Source: Sphingomonadales bacterium (GTDB taxonomy: Bacteria > Pseudomonadota > Alphaproteobacteria > Sphingomonadales > Sphingomonadaceae). Taken from it: DNA of 12,831 bases. Below are positions 7,161 through 12,831 of the stretch, piece by piece. Where the stretch lies: contig JAFKLV010000270.1 of assembly GCA_017304125.1 (NCBI GenBank), positions 1 through 12,831 on the forward strand. Direction: 5' to 3'. A program made the translations under genes and the position numbers. Under the pieces are notes generated by a model. The model was not told the origin of the DNA. It saw nothing but the letters and a program-made list of their open reading frames with translations, and ran no database searches. Numbering within the stretch: the stretch's first letter is position 1; every line of letters starts with the position of its first letter.

Positions 7161-7174
7161 AATGTATAGACATT
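7161..7174. promoter_or_regulatory. HutC operator between the divergent hut arms
   Basis: AATGTATAGACATT is an inverted repeat (AATGT-N4-ACATT). Its core GTATAGAC (7164-7171) matches the published HutC-subfamily GntR operator consensus GTMTAKAC at all eight positions. It lies 27 bp upstream of hutI and about 160 bp upstream of hutF. On the minus strand it overlaps a plausible -10 box (TATACAT). On the plus strand it overlaps a possible -35 (TAGACA, 7167-7172) that is 18 bp from CATATA (7191). A HutC dimer here could block both arms. A weaker partial match, GTATATGC on the minus strand, is at 7190-7197. Function is inferred from motif and position. Confidence 0.75.
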
Positions 7175-7210
7175 ATTGCGAAGGCGGTTGCATATACGGT
7201 GGCAAGGCCT

Positions 7211-7269
7211 CTTGTGTCCCCGCGAAGGCGGGGACCCAGACTGGGCTCCCGCCTTCGCGGGAGCACAAG
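7211..7269. repeat. Composite palindromic repeat, copy B
   Basis: This 59-bp element differs from copy A (4346-4404) at two positions only. Its outer arms CTTGTG and CACAAG are fully complementary, enclosing TCCCCGCGAAGGCGGGGA, the centre CCCAGACTGGG and CTCCCGCCTTCGCGGGAG. It lies between the HutC operator and hutF, so it would be in the hutF leader if transcription starts at the operator-proximal promoter. Together with copy A it brackets hutH and hutI. Confidence 0.88.
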
Positions 7270-7320
7270 AAAGGGTTCACCCCCGAATTGCGCGCGGCAT
7301 GACGGTGGATGGGGCGCCGG

Positions 7321-7336
7321 TAAGGAGAATGATGTG
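7321..7336 (+). promoter_or_regulatory. Ribosome binding site that fixes the hutF GTG start
   Basis: TAAGGAG (7321-7327) is a strong Shine-Dalgarno, 6 nt before GTG 7334. An out-of-frame ATGATGTGA (7329-7337) sits between them: two codons and a stop that overlap the hutF start. This mini-ORF could compete for, or reinitiate into, hutF translation. The overlap is seen; the effect is speculative. Confidence 0.7.
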
Positions 7337-8677
7337 ACGACGCTGCACTTTGCCGAAGCGATGCTGCCGCAGGGCTGGGCGCGCGATGTGCGCGTGACGA
7401 TCGCCGACGGCGTGATCGCGCGGGTCGAAACGGGGGCGGCAGTGCAGGCCGGCGACGAGCGGCATCGCGTGGCGTTGCCGGGGATGCCCAATCTCCACAG
7501 CCATGCCTTTCAGCGCGGGATGGCGGGGCTGGCCGAGGTCGCCGGGCCGAGCGACGACAGCTTCTGGACGTGGCGCGAGGTGATGTATCGCTTCGCCGAG
7601 CGCGTCTCGCCCGACGATCTCGCGGCGATCGCGGCGATGGCCTATGTCGAGATGCTCGAGGGCGGGTTCACCCGCGTCGGCGAATTTCATTATCTGCATC
7701 ACGCGCCCGACGGCGCGGCCTATGCCAGCCGCGCGGCGATGAGCGAGGGTATCGCGGCGGCGGCGGGAGAGACCGGGATCGGGCTGACCCATTTGCCGGT
7801 ATTTTACGCGCATGCGGGGTTCGGCGGGCTGCCGCTGGGCGCGCGGCAGAAGCGGTTCGGGCATGATCTCGACGGGTTCGCCGCGCTGCTGGAGGGCGCG
7901 CGCGCGGCGTGTGCCGCGCTGCCCGACGCGGTGGTCGGCGTCGCGCCGCATTCGTTGCGCGCGGTGACCCCGGAGCAACTCGCGGCGCTGGAGACGATGG
8001 CGCCGGGCGCGCCGATGCACATCCATATCGCCGAGCAGGTGCGCGAGGTCGAGGATTGCGTGGCGTGGAGCGGGGCACGGCCGGTCGAGTGGCTGCTCGA
8101 TCATGCCGCGGTGGACGCGCGCTGGTGTCTCGTCCATGCGACGCACATGACCGCGGCGGAAACCGACAGGCTGGCGAAAACCGGGGCGGTGGCGGGGCTG
8201 TGCCCGATCACCGAGGCCAATCTGGGCGACGGCATCTTTCCGGCGGTCGATTTCGTCGCGGCGGGGGGCGTTTATGGCGTGGGCTCGGATTCGAACGTGT
8301 TGATCGACGCGGGCGAGGAATTGCGGCTGCTCGAATATGGCCAGCGGCTGGCGCGGCGCGCGCGCAACCTGCTCGGGCGTGGCGGGGCGACGGGCGATGC
8401 CTTGTGGCGCGATGCGGTCGCGGGCGGCGCGCGCGCGCTGGGCGCGGCGAGCGCGATCGCGCCCGGCCATGCGGCGGATATCGTCTCGCTGGCGGCGGAT
8501 CATCCCGCCTTCGTGGCGCGCGAGGGCGCGGCGCTGGCGGATGCTGTGGTGTTCGCGCGCGGCGCGATCGATCGCGTGTGGCGGCGCGGGGCGGCGGTGG
8601 TGCAGGCCGGGCGGCATGTCGCGCGCGCGGGGGTCGAGCGACGCTATGCCGCGACGCTTGCGGCGTTGCTCGCGTGA
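7334..8677 (+). CDS. hutF: Formimidoylglutamate deiminase (N-formimino-L-glutamate iminohydrolase)
   Basis: This 447-residue amidohydrolase-superfamily enzyme converts N-formimino-L-glutamate to N-formyl-L-glutamate and ammonia, the step that defines the five-enzyme hut pathway. Metal and catalytic residues seen are H55 and H57 in PGMPNLHSHAFQRGMAG (49-65), H231 and E234 in HIHIAEQ (229-235), H268 and H271 in VHATHMT (267-273) and D319 in GVGSDSNV (315-322). Their spacing agrees with the characterised Pseudomonas aeruginosa enzyme. GTG 7334 is preferred because of the strong TAAGGAG site and because the family N-terminus begins there; the frame is open further upstream only through the palindromic repeat. 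The TGA overlaps the hutC start as GTGA, indicating co-transcription and coupling. Confidence 0.96.
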   Translation: MTTLHFAEAMLPQGWARDVRVTIADGVIARVETGAAVQAGDERHRVALPGMPNLHSHAFQRGMAGLAEVAGPSDDSFWTWREVMYRFAERVSPDDLAAIAAMAYVEMLEGGFTRVGEFHYLHHAPDGAAYASRAAMSEGIAAAAGETGIGLTHLPVFYAHAGFGGLPLGARQKRFGHDLDGFAALLEGARAACAALPDAVVGVAPHSLRAVTPEQLAALETMAPGAPMHIHIAEQVREVEDCVAWSGARPVEWLLDHAAVDARWCLVHATHMTAAETDRLAKTGAVAGLCPITEANLGDGIFPAVDFVAAGGVYGVGSDSNVLIDAGEELRLLEYGQRLARRARNLLGRGGATGDALWRDAVAGGARALGAASAIAPGHAADIVSLAADHPAFVAREGAALADAVVFARGAIDRVWRRGAAVVQAGRHVARAGVERRYAATLAALLA

Positions 8678-9375
8678 GCTCGCTCCACGCCCGGATCGTC
8701 GGCGAGATCGAGGCGGATATCTTGTCCGGCGCGCTGGCGGCGGGGGCGCGGCTGCCGGTCGAGCAGGACTTGATGCTGCGCTACGATTGCTCGCGGATGA
8801 CGGTGAGCAAGGCGCTGGGCGAACTGGCGCGGCGCGGGCTGATCGATCGCCGCAAGCGCGCCGGCACCTTCGTCCAGCGGCCGCGGGTGCATTCGGTGGT
8901 GCTCGACATCCCCGATCTGGCGCAGGAGATTGCGGCGCGCGGGCAGGCCTATGCCTATAATTTGGTCGAGCGGCGCGTGCGCGCGCCGCGCGATGCCGCC
9001 GAGCGCGCGCTGGCCGGGCGGGGGACATTGCTCCAGATCGACGGGGTGCATCTCGCCGACGGGCTGCCGCTGGCGGCCGAGCAGCGGCTGGTGAGCCTGG
9101 CCAGCGTGCCGGAAGCGGCCGACGAGACGTTCGCGGCGATCGCGCCGGGCGGGTGGCTGTTGCATCATGTGCCGTGGACCGAGGCCGAGACGCGCATCGC
9201 CGCGGTCGGCGCGGAGGGCGCGGTGGCGGCGCAACTCGGGGTGGCGGCGGGGACGGCGTGTCTCGTCATCGAGCGCACCACCTGGCGCGGCGATGCCGGG
9301 GTGACCTTCGTGCGGCAGCATTTCCTCGGCGCGCATTACGATCTGGTCGCGCGCTTCGGGCCGGGGGCGCGTTAG
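8674..9375 (+). CDS. hutC: Histidine utilization repressor, GntR/HutC family
   Basis: This 233-residue GntR-family regulator of the HutC subfamily is expected to repress hut genes until urocanate binds. The N-terminal winged helix covers about residues 4-68: LHARIVGEIEADILSG, then the recognition region YDCSRMTVSKALGELARRGL (37-56), and wing RKRAGTFVQRP (60-70). The C-terminal UTRA ligand domain (about 90-228) ends with IERTTWRGD and VTFVRQHFLGAHYDL. GTG 8674 overlaps the hutF stop by 4 nt. Because hutF-hutC is transcribed from the region holding the HutC-type operator, autoregulation is likely. The stop overlaps the stop region of the convergent XRE gene by 4 bp, with no room for a separate terminator. 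Confidence 0.94.
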   Translation: MSSLHARIVGEIEADILSGALAAGARLPVEQDLMLRYDCSRMTVSKALGELARRGLIDRRKRAGTFVQRPRVHSVVLDIPDLAQEIAARGQAYAYNLVERRVRAPRDAAERALAGRGTLLQIDGVHLADGLPLAAEQRLVSLASVPEAADETFAAIAPGGWLLHHVPWTEAETRIAAVGAEGAVAAQLGVAAGTACLVIERTTWRGDAGVTFVRQHFLGAHYDLVARFGPGAR

Positions 9376-9935
9376 AGCGCGCGGACCAGCCGGGTGGCGA
9401 CGGCGAGCCACGGGGCGCCGGCGACCGTCTGCGGTTTCGCGCCGGGCGCCGGGGGGAGGATCGTCGTCTTGCCCTTGTCCACCGCGATCAGCCGCCCGAA
9501 CACGAAGCGCCCCGCCGGCACCGGCGCGAGCACGTCGCGGTTGAGCACGCCGGCGAAACTGGCGGGGACCAGCATGTCGCACCAGATTTCGTCGCCGGCG
9601 CGATAATCCCCCACCCCGCTATTCACCGTGATCGCGACCGCGCCCGCGTCCGGTTGCGGCGGGGTGACGCGTGCGGCGCGGCGCGGGGCGATCGCGCCAT
9701 CGGCATCGAGCACCGCCGCCACCGCGAGATCGCCGCGCTCGGGCAGCGAGACGAGATCGGCCGCCGCCACCCCCAGCGCCGCCGCGATGCGATTGAGCCA
9801 CGCGACCGACACGGTGCGCGTACCGGTTTCGAGTCGCCCGATCGTCTGCGCGGTGGTCGGCGGCGCGCAGCGGCCGGCGACTTCCTCCAGCGTCATCCCC
9901 TTGGCGCGGCGTACTTCACGGATCGCGGTGATCAT
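9372..9935 (-). CDS. XRE-family regulator with S24-like, apparently non-catalytic C-terminal domain
   Basis: This 187-residue protein has an N-terminal XRE helix-turn-helix (about 2-61: IREVRRAKGMTLEEVAGRC, then IGRLETGTRTVSVAWLNRIA, ALGVAAADLVSL). Its C-terminal half resembles the LexA/S24 fold (YRAGDEIW 111-118, LNRDVLAP 131-138, FVFGRLIAV 144-152, LPP 160-162) but lacks the GDSM serine motif and catalytic lysine, so self-cleavage is unlikely and the domain may act in dimerisation or ligand sensing. ATG 9935 was chosen over GTG 9938 because AGGGGG lies 5 nt upstream of it. It converges on hutC and diverges from the DUF6456 gene, which may be its target along with itself. The regulon is unknown. 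Confidence 0.82.
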   Translation of the reverse strand: MITAIREVRRAKGMTLEEVAGRCAPPTTAQTIGRLETGTRTVSVAWLNRIAAALGVAAADLVSLPERGDLAVAAVLDADGAIAPRRAARVTPPQPDAGAVAITVNSGVGDYRAGDEIWCDMLVPASFAGVLNRDVLAPVPAGRFVFGRLIAVDKGKTTILPPAPGAKPQTVAGAPWLAVATRLVRAL

Positions 9936-9955
9936 CACAGCCCCCTAACCAAATC

Positions 9956-9987
9956 GGTTTTATTTATGTCCTACAAACCATCGTCAA
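9956..9987 (-). promoter_or_regulatory. Candidate promoter and operator of the XRE gene
   Basis: In the 89-bp gap between divergent genes, the minus strand has TTGACG (9987-9982) followed by an AT-rich -10 zone (TAAATA at 9966-9961, 15-bp spacing, or ATAAAA at 9963-9958, 18 bp). Inverted repeat GGTTT/AAACC (9956-9960 and 9975-9979) encloses TGT-CCT-ACA (9967-9975) and overlaps this zone, so it is a candidate autoregulatory site. No clear plus-strand promoter for the DUF6456 gene was seen. Confidence 0.35.
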
Positions 9988-10024
9988 TGGCAAGAGGGGA
10001 TTCGCAACATGAAGGGCAGATGAA

Positions 10025-10489
10025 ATGCGCGAACTGGTGGAGCGGGCGGTCGATCGCGACGGTGTGGTGCGCAAGGAAGCGCGGGCTGCACGAACCGTTA
10101 CGGTGAACCTCGCCGAATCGTCGCTGTCGTGGCTGGCGGCGCGCGGGCTGGTCGATGCGCGGCAATGCGAGGCGGGGGAGCGGTTGCGCGGCGATTATGA
10201 GCGCGCCGCGATCGCGCCGCGCACCACGATGCGCTGGGACGTCCAGCGAGTCGACGGCGGCGGCGGGGAGGGGGCCGATCCGGCGACCGCGCAACTCGCG
10301 GCCAAGCGGCGCTTCGATGCCGCGCTCGGCGCGGTCGGGCGCGGGCTGGGCGATGTGCTGTGGCGGGTGGTCTGCGCCGACGAACGGCTGCCGGCGGCCG
10401 AGCGTGCGCTGGGCTGGCCGGCGCGCTCGGGGCGATTGGTGCTGGGGTTGGCGCTTGATCGCTTGGCAGACCATTATCAGTTACGCTGA
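10025..10489 (+). CDS. DUF6456 domain-containing protein
   Basis: This 154-residue protein is recognised as a DUF6456 member, a family of unknown function that is frequent in Alphaproteobacteria. Characteristic stretches are SSLSWLAARGLVDARQCEAG (32-51), RTTMRWDV (66-73), TAQLAAKRRFDAAL (88-101), GLGDVLWRVVCADE (107-120) and ALGWPARSGRLVLGLALDRL (128-147). The last part looks helical and could be a DNA-binding helix-turn-helix, which I infer only from composition. The start ATG 10025 follows GAAGGG by 8 nt; another ATG at 10020 is in a different frame. It heads a probable operon with the DapF-like gene 19 nt downstream and is divergent from the XRE regulator. Confidence 0.82.
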   Translation: MRELVERAVDRDGVVRKEARAARTVTVNLAESSLSWLAARGLVDARQCEAGERLRGDYERAAIAPRTTMRWDVQRVDGGGGEGADPATAQLAAKRRFDAALGAVGRGLGDVLWRVVCADERLPAAERALGWPARSGRLVLGLALDRLADHYQLR

Positions 10490-10508
10490 ACGCTGTTAGA
10501 GAGGCGCA

Positions 10509-11456
10509 ATGCGGTTCGAAATCGTCAAATGCCACGGATCGGGAAATGACTTCCCGCTGATCGACGCGCGCGACATCGCGCTGGATGATACGCAATGGTC
10601 GGTGGTCGCGCGCGCGCTCGCCGACCGGCGCGGCGCGGTGGGGGGCGATGGCCTGCTCATCATGCAGGAAAGCCACGGGCATATCCGTTTCCGCATGTGG
10701 AATGCGGACGGCTCGGAGGCGGAGACCTGCCTCAACGGGGTGCGCTGCGTCGCGCGGATGGCGTTCGAGCGGCTCGGCCTCGATCGCGCGACGCTGCACC
10801 TGATGCGCTCGACCGTCGACGTGACGCGCGAGCCCGATCTGGCGCCGGGGGTGCATACCGTGCGCGAGGTCGCCGGGCCGGCGTCGCTCGATATCGCCGA
10901 ATGGCCACTGCTCGGCGAGGGGCATGAGATTATCGAGCGGCCGCTGGCGCGACTCGATCCGGTGCTGGCCTTTACCGCGGTGGCGATGCCCAACCCGCAT
11001 CTGGTGACCTTCGTCGACGCGATCGACGAGGCGGTGCTGGTGCGGATCGGCGCGGCGTGCGAGGCGGCGCCCGACTGGCTGCCCAATCGCGCCAATGTGT
11101 CGTTCGTGCGCGTGCTGGGGCCGGATGCGATCTATGTCCGCACCTTCGAGCGCGGGGTGGGGCTGACCGACAGCTGTGGCAGCGCGATGGCGGCCTCCGC
11201 CTTCGCCGCGGCGCTGACCGGGCGCACCGCCTTCGATCGCGAAGTGATCGTGCGCAACAAGGGCGGGCTGGTGACCGCGCGCGCCGAGGGCGACGGGATG
11301 GTCGCGCTGAGCGGCAATGCGACCTGGGAATGGGAAGGCGCGGTGAGCGTCGATTTCGCCGAGCAACTCGCCGGCGACCTGACCGTCGCGCATCATTTCA
11401 ACGACGAGATCGCGGCCTGGGCCGCAGTCGCCGAGCAAAGCGCGGCGGCGGTATGA
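10509..11456 (+). CDS. Divergent diaminopimelate-epimerase-like protein (DapF family)
   Basis: This 315-residue protein is about 40 residues longer than typical DapF (about 274). The PLP-independent two-cysteine epimerase fold is clear: CHGSGNDF (8-15), VGGDGLLIM (44-52), WNADGSEAETCLNGVRC (64-80), MPNPHLVTF (160-168), NRANVSFV (193-200) and ERGVGLTDSCGSAMAAS (214-230). Both catalytic cysteines (74 and 223) remain, as do the DAP-contact equivalents N13, N65, N162, N196, E214 and R215. The normally invariant CGNG and ACGTG loops are changed to CLNG and SCGSA. The C-terminal tail (about 275-315) is extra. It may be a true DapF, a paralogue, or a racemase of another amino acid. GAGAGG precedes ATG 10509; the stop overlaps the methyltransferase start as ATGA. 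Confidence 0.85.
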   Translation: MRFEIVKCHGSGNDFPLIDARDIALDDTQWSVVARALADRRGAVGGDGLLIMQESHGHIRFRMWNADGSEAETCLNGVRCVARMAFERLGLDRATLHLMRSTVDVTREPDLAPGVHTVREVAGPASLDIAEWPLLGEGHEIIERPLARLDPVLAFTAVAMPNPHLVTFVDAIDEAVLVRIGAACEAAPDWLPNRANVSFVRVLGPDAIYVRTFERGVGLTDSCGSAMAASAFAAALTGRTAFDREVIVRNKGGLVTARAEGDGMVALSGNATWEWEGAVSVDFAEQLAGDLTVAHHFNDEIAAWAAVAEQSAAAV

Positions 11457-12220
11457 GCGTCCACCACAGCGCCGCCGCGGGTTATGCGGTCGGCGCGGGC
11501 AATTATGTCCGCGGGCGGCCGGGCTATCCGCCCGAGGCGGCGGCGTGGCTGCGCGCGGATCTGGGGCTGGCGGCCGGGCGCGCGGTGCTCGAGGTCGGCG
11601 CGGGGACGGGCAAGTTCATCCCCTTGTTGCGCGAGACGGGCGCGGAGGTGCTGGCGCTGGAGCCGGTCGCGGCGATGCGCGCGCGGCTGGCGGCGGATCA
11701 TCCCGGCGTGACGGTGCTCGACGGATCGGCCACCGCGATCCCGCTGCCGGACGGCGCGGTCGATGTGGTGGTCTGCGCGCAGGCGTTCCACTGGTTCGCC
11801 ACCGCCGCGGCGCTGGCGGAGATGCGGCGCGTGCTCAAGCCGGGCGGGATGCTCGGGCTGATCTGGAACGTGCGCGACGAGCAGGTCGACTGGGTCGCGG
11901 CGCTGACCGCGCTGACCGATCCGTGGGAACAGGGCACCCCGCGCTATCGCAGCGGGGCGTGGCGAGACGTGTTTCCCGCGCCGGGCTTTGCCGCAGCCGG
12001 CGAACGATCGGTGCATCATGCGCATGTGGGCAGCGCGGAGGAGGTGATCGTCGATCGCACCCTCTCGGTCAGCTTCATCGCCGCGCTGCCCGAGGCGACG
12101 CGCGACGAGGTGGCGCGGCAGGTGCGCGCGCTGATCGCCGACACACCGGCGCTGGCCGGCGGGGGTGAGATCGCCTTTCCCTATGAAACGCGGATGTTCG
12201 CCTTTCGCCGGGTCGACTGA
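11453..12220 (+). CDS. Class I SAM-dependent methyltransferase
   Basis: This 255-residue Methyltransf_11-type enzyme has the SAM-binding motif I VLEVGAGTGKF (45-55), the acidic residue of motif II in ALEP (68-71), GSATAIPLPDGAVDVVVCAQ (91-110), AFHWF (111-115) and the motif III region RRVLKPGGMLGLIWN (125-139). It should transfer a methyl group to a small molecule or modified macromolecule; the substrate cannot be read from the sequence. It overlaps the DapF-like gene by 4 nt (ATGA), so the two are probably translated together and may act in one pathway. It ends 6 bp before the convergent ClC remnant; no terminator hairpin was seen in that gap. Confidence 0.9.
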   Translation: MSVHHSAAAGYAVGAGNYVRGRPGYPPEAAAWLRADLGLAAGRAVLEVGAGTGKFIPLLRETGAEVLALEPVAAMRARLAADHPGVTVLDGSATAIPLPDGAVDVVVCAQAFHWFATAAALAEMRRVLKPGGMLGLIWNVRDEQVDWVAALTALTDPWEQGTPRYRSGAWRDVFPAPGFAAAGERSVHHAHVGSAEEVIVDRTLSVSFIAALPEATRDEVARQVRALIADTPALAGGGEIAFPYETRMFAFRRVD

Positions 12221-12226
12221 CCCCGG

Positions 12227-12424
12227 TTATTGCTCGCCGAACAGGTCGCGCTGCGCCTTGTCGAGTTCCTCGGCGTAGCGGCGGTGGACATAGGTTTCGG
12301 TGACGATCCCGAGCACCTGCCCGGCCGGATCGAGCACCGCCAGCTCGTCGCTCTGCGCCGCGTCGAACGCCTTCATCACCGCGCTGAGATCCATGTCGGG
12401 CGACAAAGCATCCTCGGTGGCATG
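12227..12424 (-). pseudogene. 3' remnant of a ClC-family chloride channel gene (CBS domain C-terminus)
   Basis: On the minus strand about 65 residues end at TAA 12227: a segment with ALSPDMDLSAVMKAFD, SDELAVLDPAGQVLGIV and TETYVHRRYAEELDKAQ, then DLFGEQ. This looks like the last part of the C-terminal CBS domain of a ClC chloride channel/antiporter of the kind found in sphingomonads. Upstream of about 12424 the frame runs antisense through trbB, and the expected channel membrane domain is missing. The gene is therefore broken here, either by rearrangement or by an assembly join. The assignment to ClC rests on recognition of this tail only. Confidence 0.65.
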
Positions 12425-12430
12425 CGCCAG
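12416..12430. other. Junction between chromosomal ClC remnant and conjugative trb region
   Basis: Left of this point the minus strand reads as ClC CBS sequence; right of it the plus strand reads as TrbB from MRQRPDRII onward. The two codons before ATG 12422 in the trbB frame (Gly-Gly) already depart from TrbB, so the join is close to 12419-12424. Composition also shifts from GCG/CGC-rich codons to a more mixed usage. No insertion sequence, att-like repeat or tRNA gene is visible at the join. Confidence 0.7.
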
Positions 12431-12754
12431 CGTCCCGACCGCATCATCGTGGGCGAAGTCCGCGGCGGCGAAGCCTTGGACCTGCTCAAAGCGTGGGGAA
12501 CCGGGCACCCGGGCGGCATCGCCACGCTGCATGCCAATTCTGCCTATGGCGCGCTGCTGCGCCTGGAACAGCTCACGCTGGAAGCAGCCAGCGCCGTACC
12601 GCGTTCGCTGATTGCCGAGACCGTCCACGTCATCGTGTTTCTTGCCGGACGGGGCGAGGCCCGGCGTGTCAAGGAGATTGTTCGCGTCGCCGGCCTGGCC
12701 GGCGATCAATACCGCCTCGAACCCGTTTCCGCCAACCCAGGAGCCGCATCATGA
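12422..12754 (+). pseudogene. trbB: Conjugal transfer ATPase TrbB, C-terminal fragment (5' truncated)
   Basis: About 110 residues are present, against roughly 320 for intact TrbB, the hexameric VirB11-like ATPase of P-type/Ti-type type IV secretion. Seen are RPDRIIVGEVRGGEALDLL (Walker B region), the His box HPGGIATLHANS and LLRLEQLTLEA, ending in a family-like tail (RRVKEIVRVAGLAGDQYRLE). The N-terminal domain and Walker A loop are absent because the sequence joins a ClC remnant at about 12420. ATG 12422 is in frame but has only a weak ribosome site (GGTGG), so this is best treated as a truncated gene. The stop overlaps the trbC start (ATGA), the usual trb operon order. Confidence 0.85.
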
Positions 12755-12831
12755 TGACCTCTCATGCCTTGCCAACGCTGCGCAGCCAGGCCGCGGCATT
12801 CCTGCATCGCCATAGCTGGCTGGTGCTGCTT
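12751..12831 (+). CDS. trbC: Conjugal transfer protein TrbC, N-terminus, cut by window edge
   Basis: Twenty-seven codons are visible from ATG 12751, which overlaps the trbB stop and has GGAG 7 nt upstream. The N-terminus has a short polar part, then FLHRHSWLVLL, consistent with the start of the signal/membrane segment of TrbC, the VirB2-like pilin precursor. The assignment rests mainly on its place directly after trbB, as in trb operons generally. The rest of the gene is outside the window. Confidence 0.65.
   Translation, partial: MMTSHALPTLRSQAAAFLHRHSWLVLL

Noticed and set aside
7277..9028. Long minus-strand ORF (583 codons) opposite hutF and hutC
   Set aside because: Spans two well-supported genes on the other strand; Arg/Pro/Ala-rich with no motif.
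10098..11438. Minus-strand ORF (446 codons) opposite the DUF6456 and DapF-like genes
   Set aside because: Antisense to two recognised genes and crosses their boundary; composition typical of a shadow frame.
10509..12220. DapF-like plus methyltransferase as an opine-metallophore (staphylopine-like) locus
   Set aside because: No nicotianamine-synthase-like (CntL), opine dehydrogenase (CntM) or transporter genes are present, and DAP-contact residues are mostly conserved, so this specific claim is not supported.

Overview
The window looks like chromosomal DNA from a sphingomonad (Sphingomonas or a close relative, Alphaproteobacteria). The evidence is the very high GC content, strong G/C preference at third codon positions, a MucR/Ros-family regulator, a DUF6456 protein, and the CCCGCGAAGGCGGG-type palindromic intergenic repeats common in these genomes. 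No 16S or other taxonomic marker is present, so this placement is an inference.

Layout. At the left edge (1-656, minus) lies the N-terminal part of a formylglycine-generating-enzyme/SUMF1-type protein. Next come a MucR-family regulator whose zinc-finger ligands are largely missing (892-1392, minus) and a relatively AT-rich intergenic stretch with several inverted repeats (1393-1741). The core of the window is a complete histidine-utilisation (hut) locus of the five-enzyme type. On the minus strand, reading from 7133 down to 1804, are hutI, hutH, hutG and hutU, closed by a good Rho-independent terminator. On the plus strand, starting at 7334, are hutF and hutC. The two arms diverge from a 200-bp region carrying a palindrome that matches the HutC-subfamily operator consensus exactly. 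Together they convert histidine to urocanate (HutH), imidazolonepropionate (HutU), formiminoglutamate (HutI), formylglutamate plus ammonia (HutF) and glutamate plus formate (HutG), probably under autogenous HutC repression. Large composite palindromes lie inside the locus: two between hutH and hutG, and one between hutI and hutF.

Right of hut, an XRE-type regulator with a non-catalytic S24-like C-terminal domain (9372-9935, minus) converges on hutC. It diverges from a probable operon of a DUF6456 protein, a divergent DapF-like epimerase and a class I SAM methyltransferase (10025-12220, plus).

At 12227 the 3' end of a ClC chloride-channel gene begins (minus strand, CBS-domain C-terminus). It breaks off after about 200 bp and is joined, around 12416-12430, to the interior of a conjugation gene, trbB (plus strand), followed by the start of trbC. 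Base composition changes at the join. It is either the edge or a deletion scar of an integrated conjugative element or plasmid, or an assembly chimera. The sequence alone cannot decide.

No rRNA, tRNA, CRISPR array, integrase or transposase was seen. The clearest candidates for new biology are the DapF-like/methyltransferase operon, the finger-less MucR paralogue and the repeat elements embedded in the hut locus. No obviously new defence or mobile system is visible.
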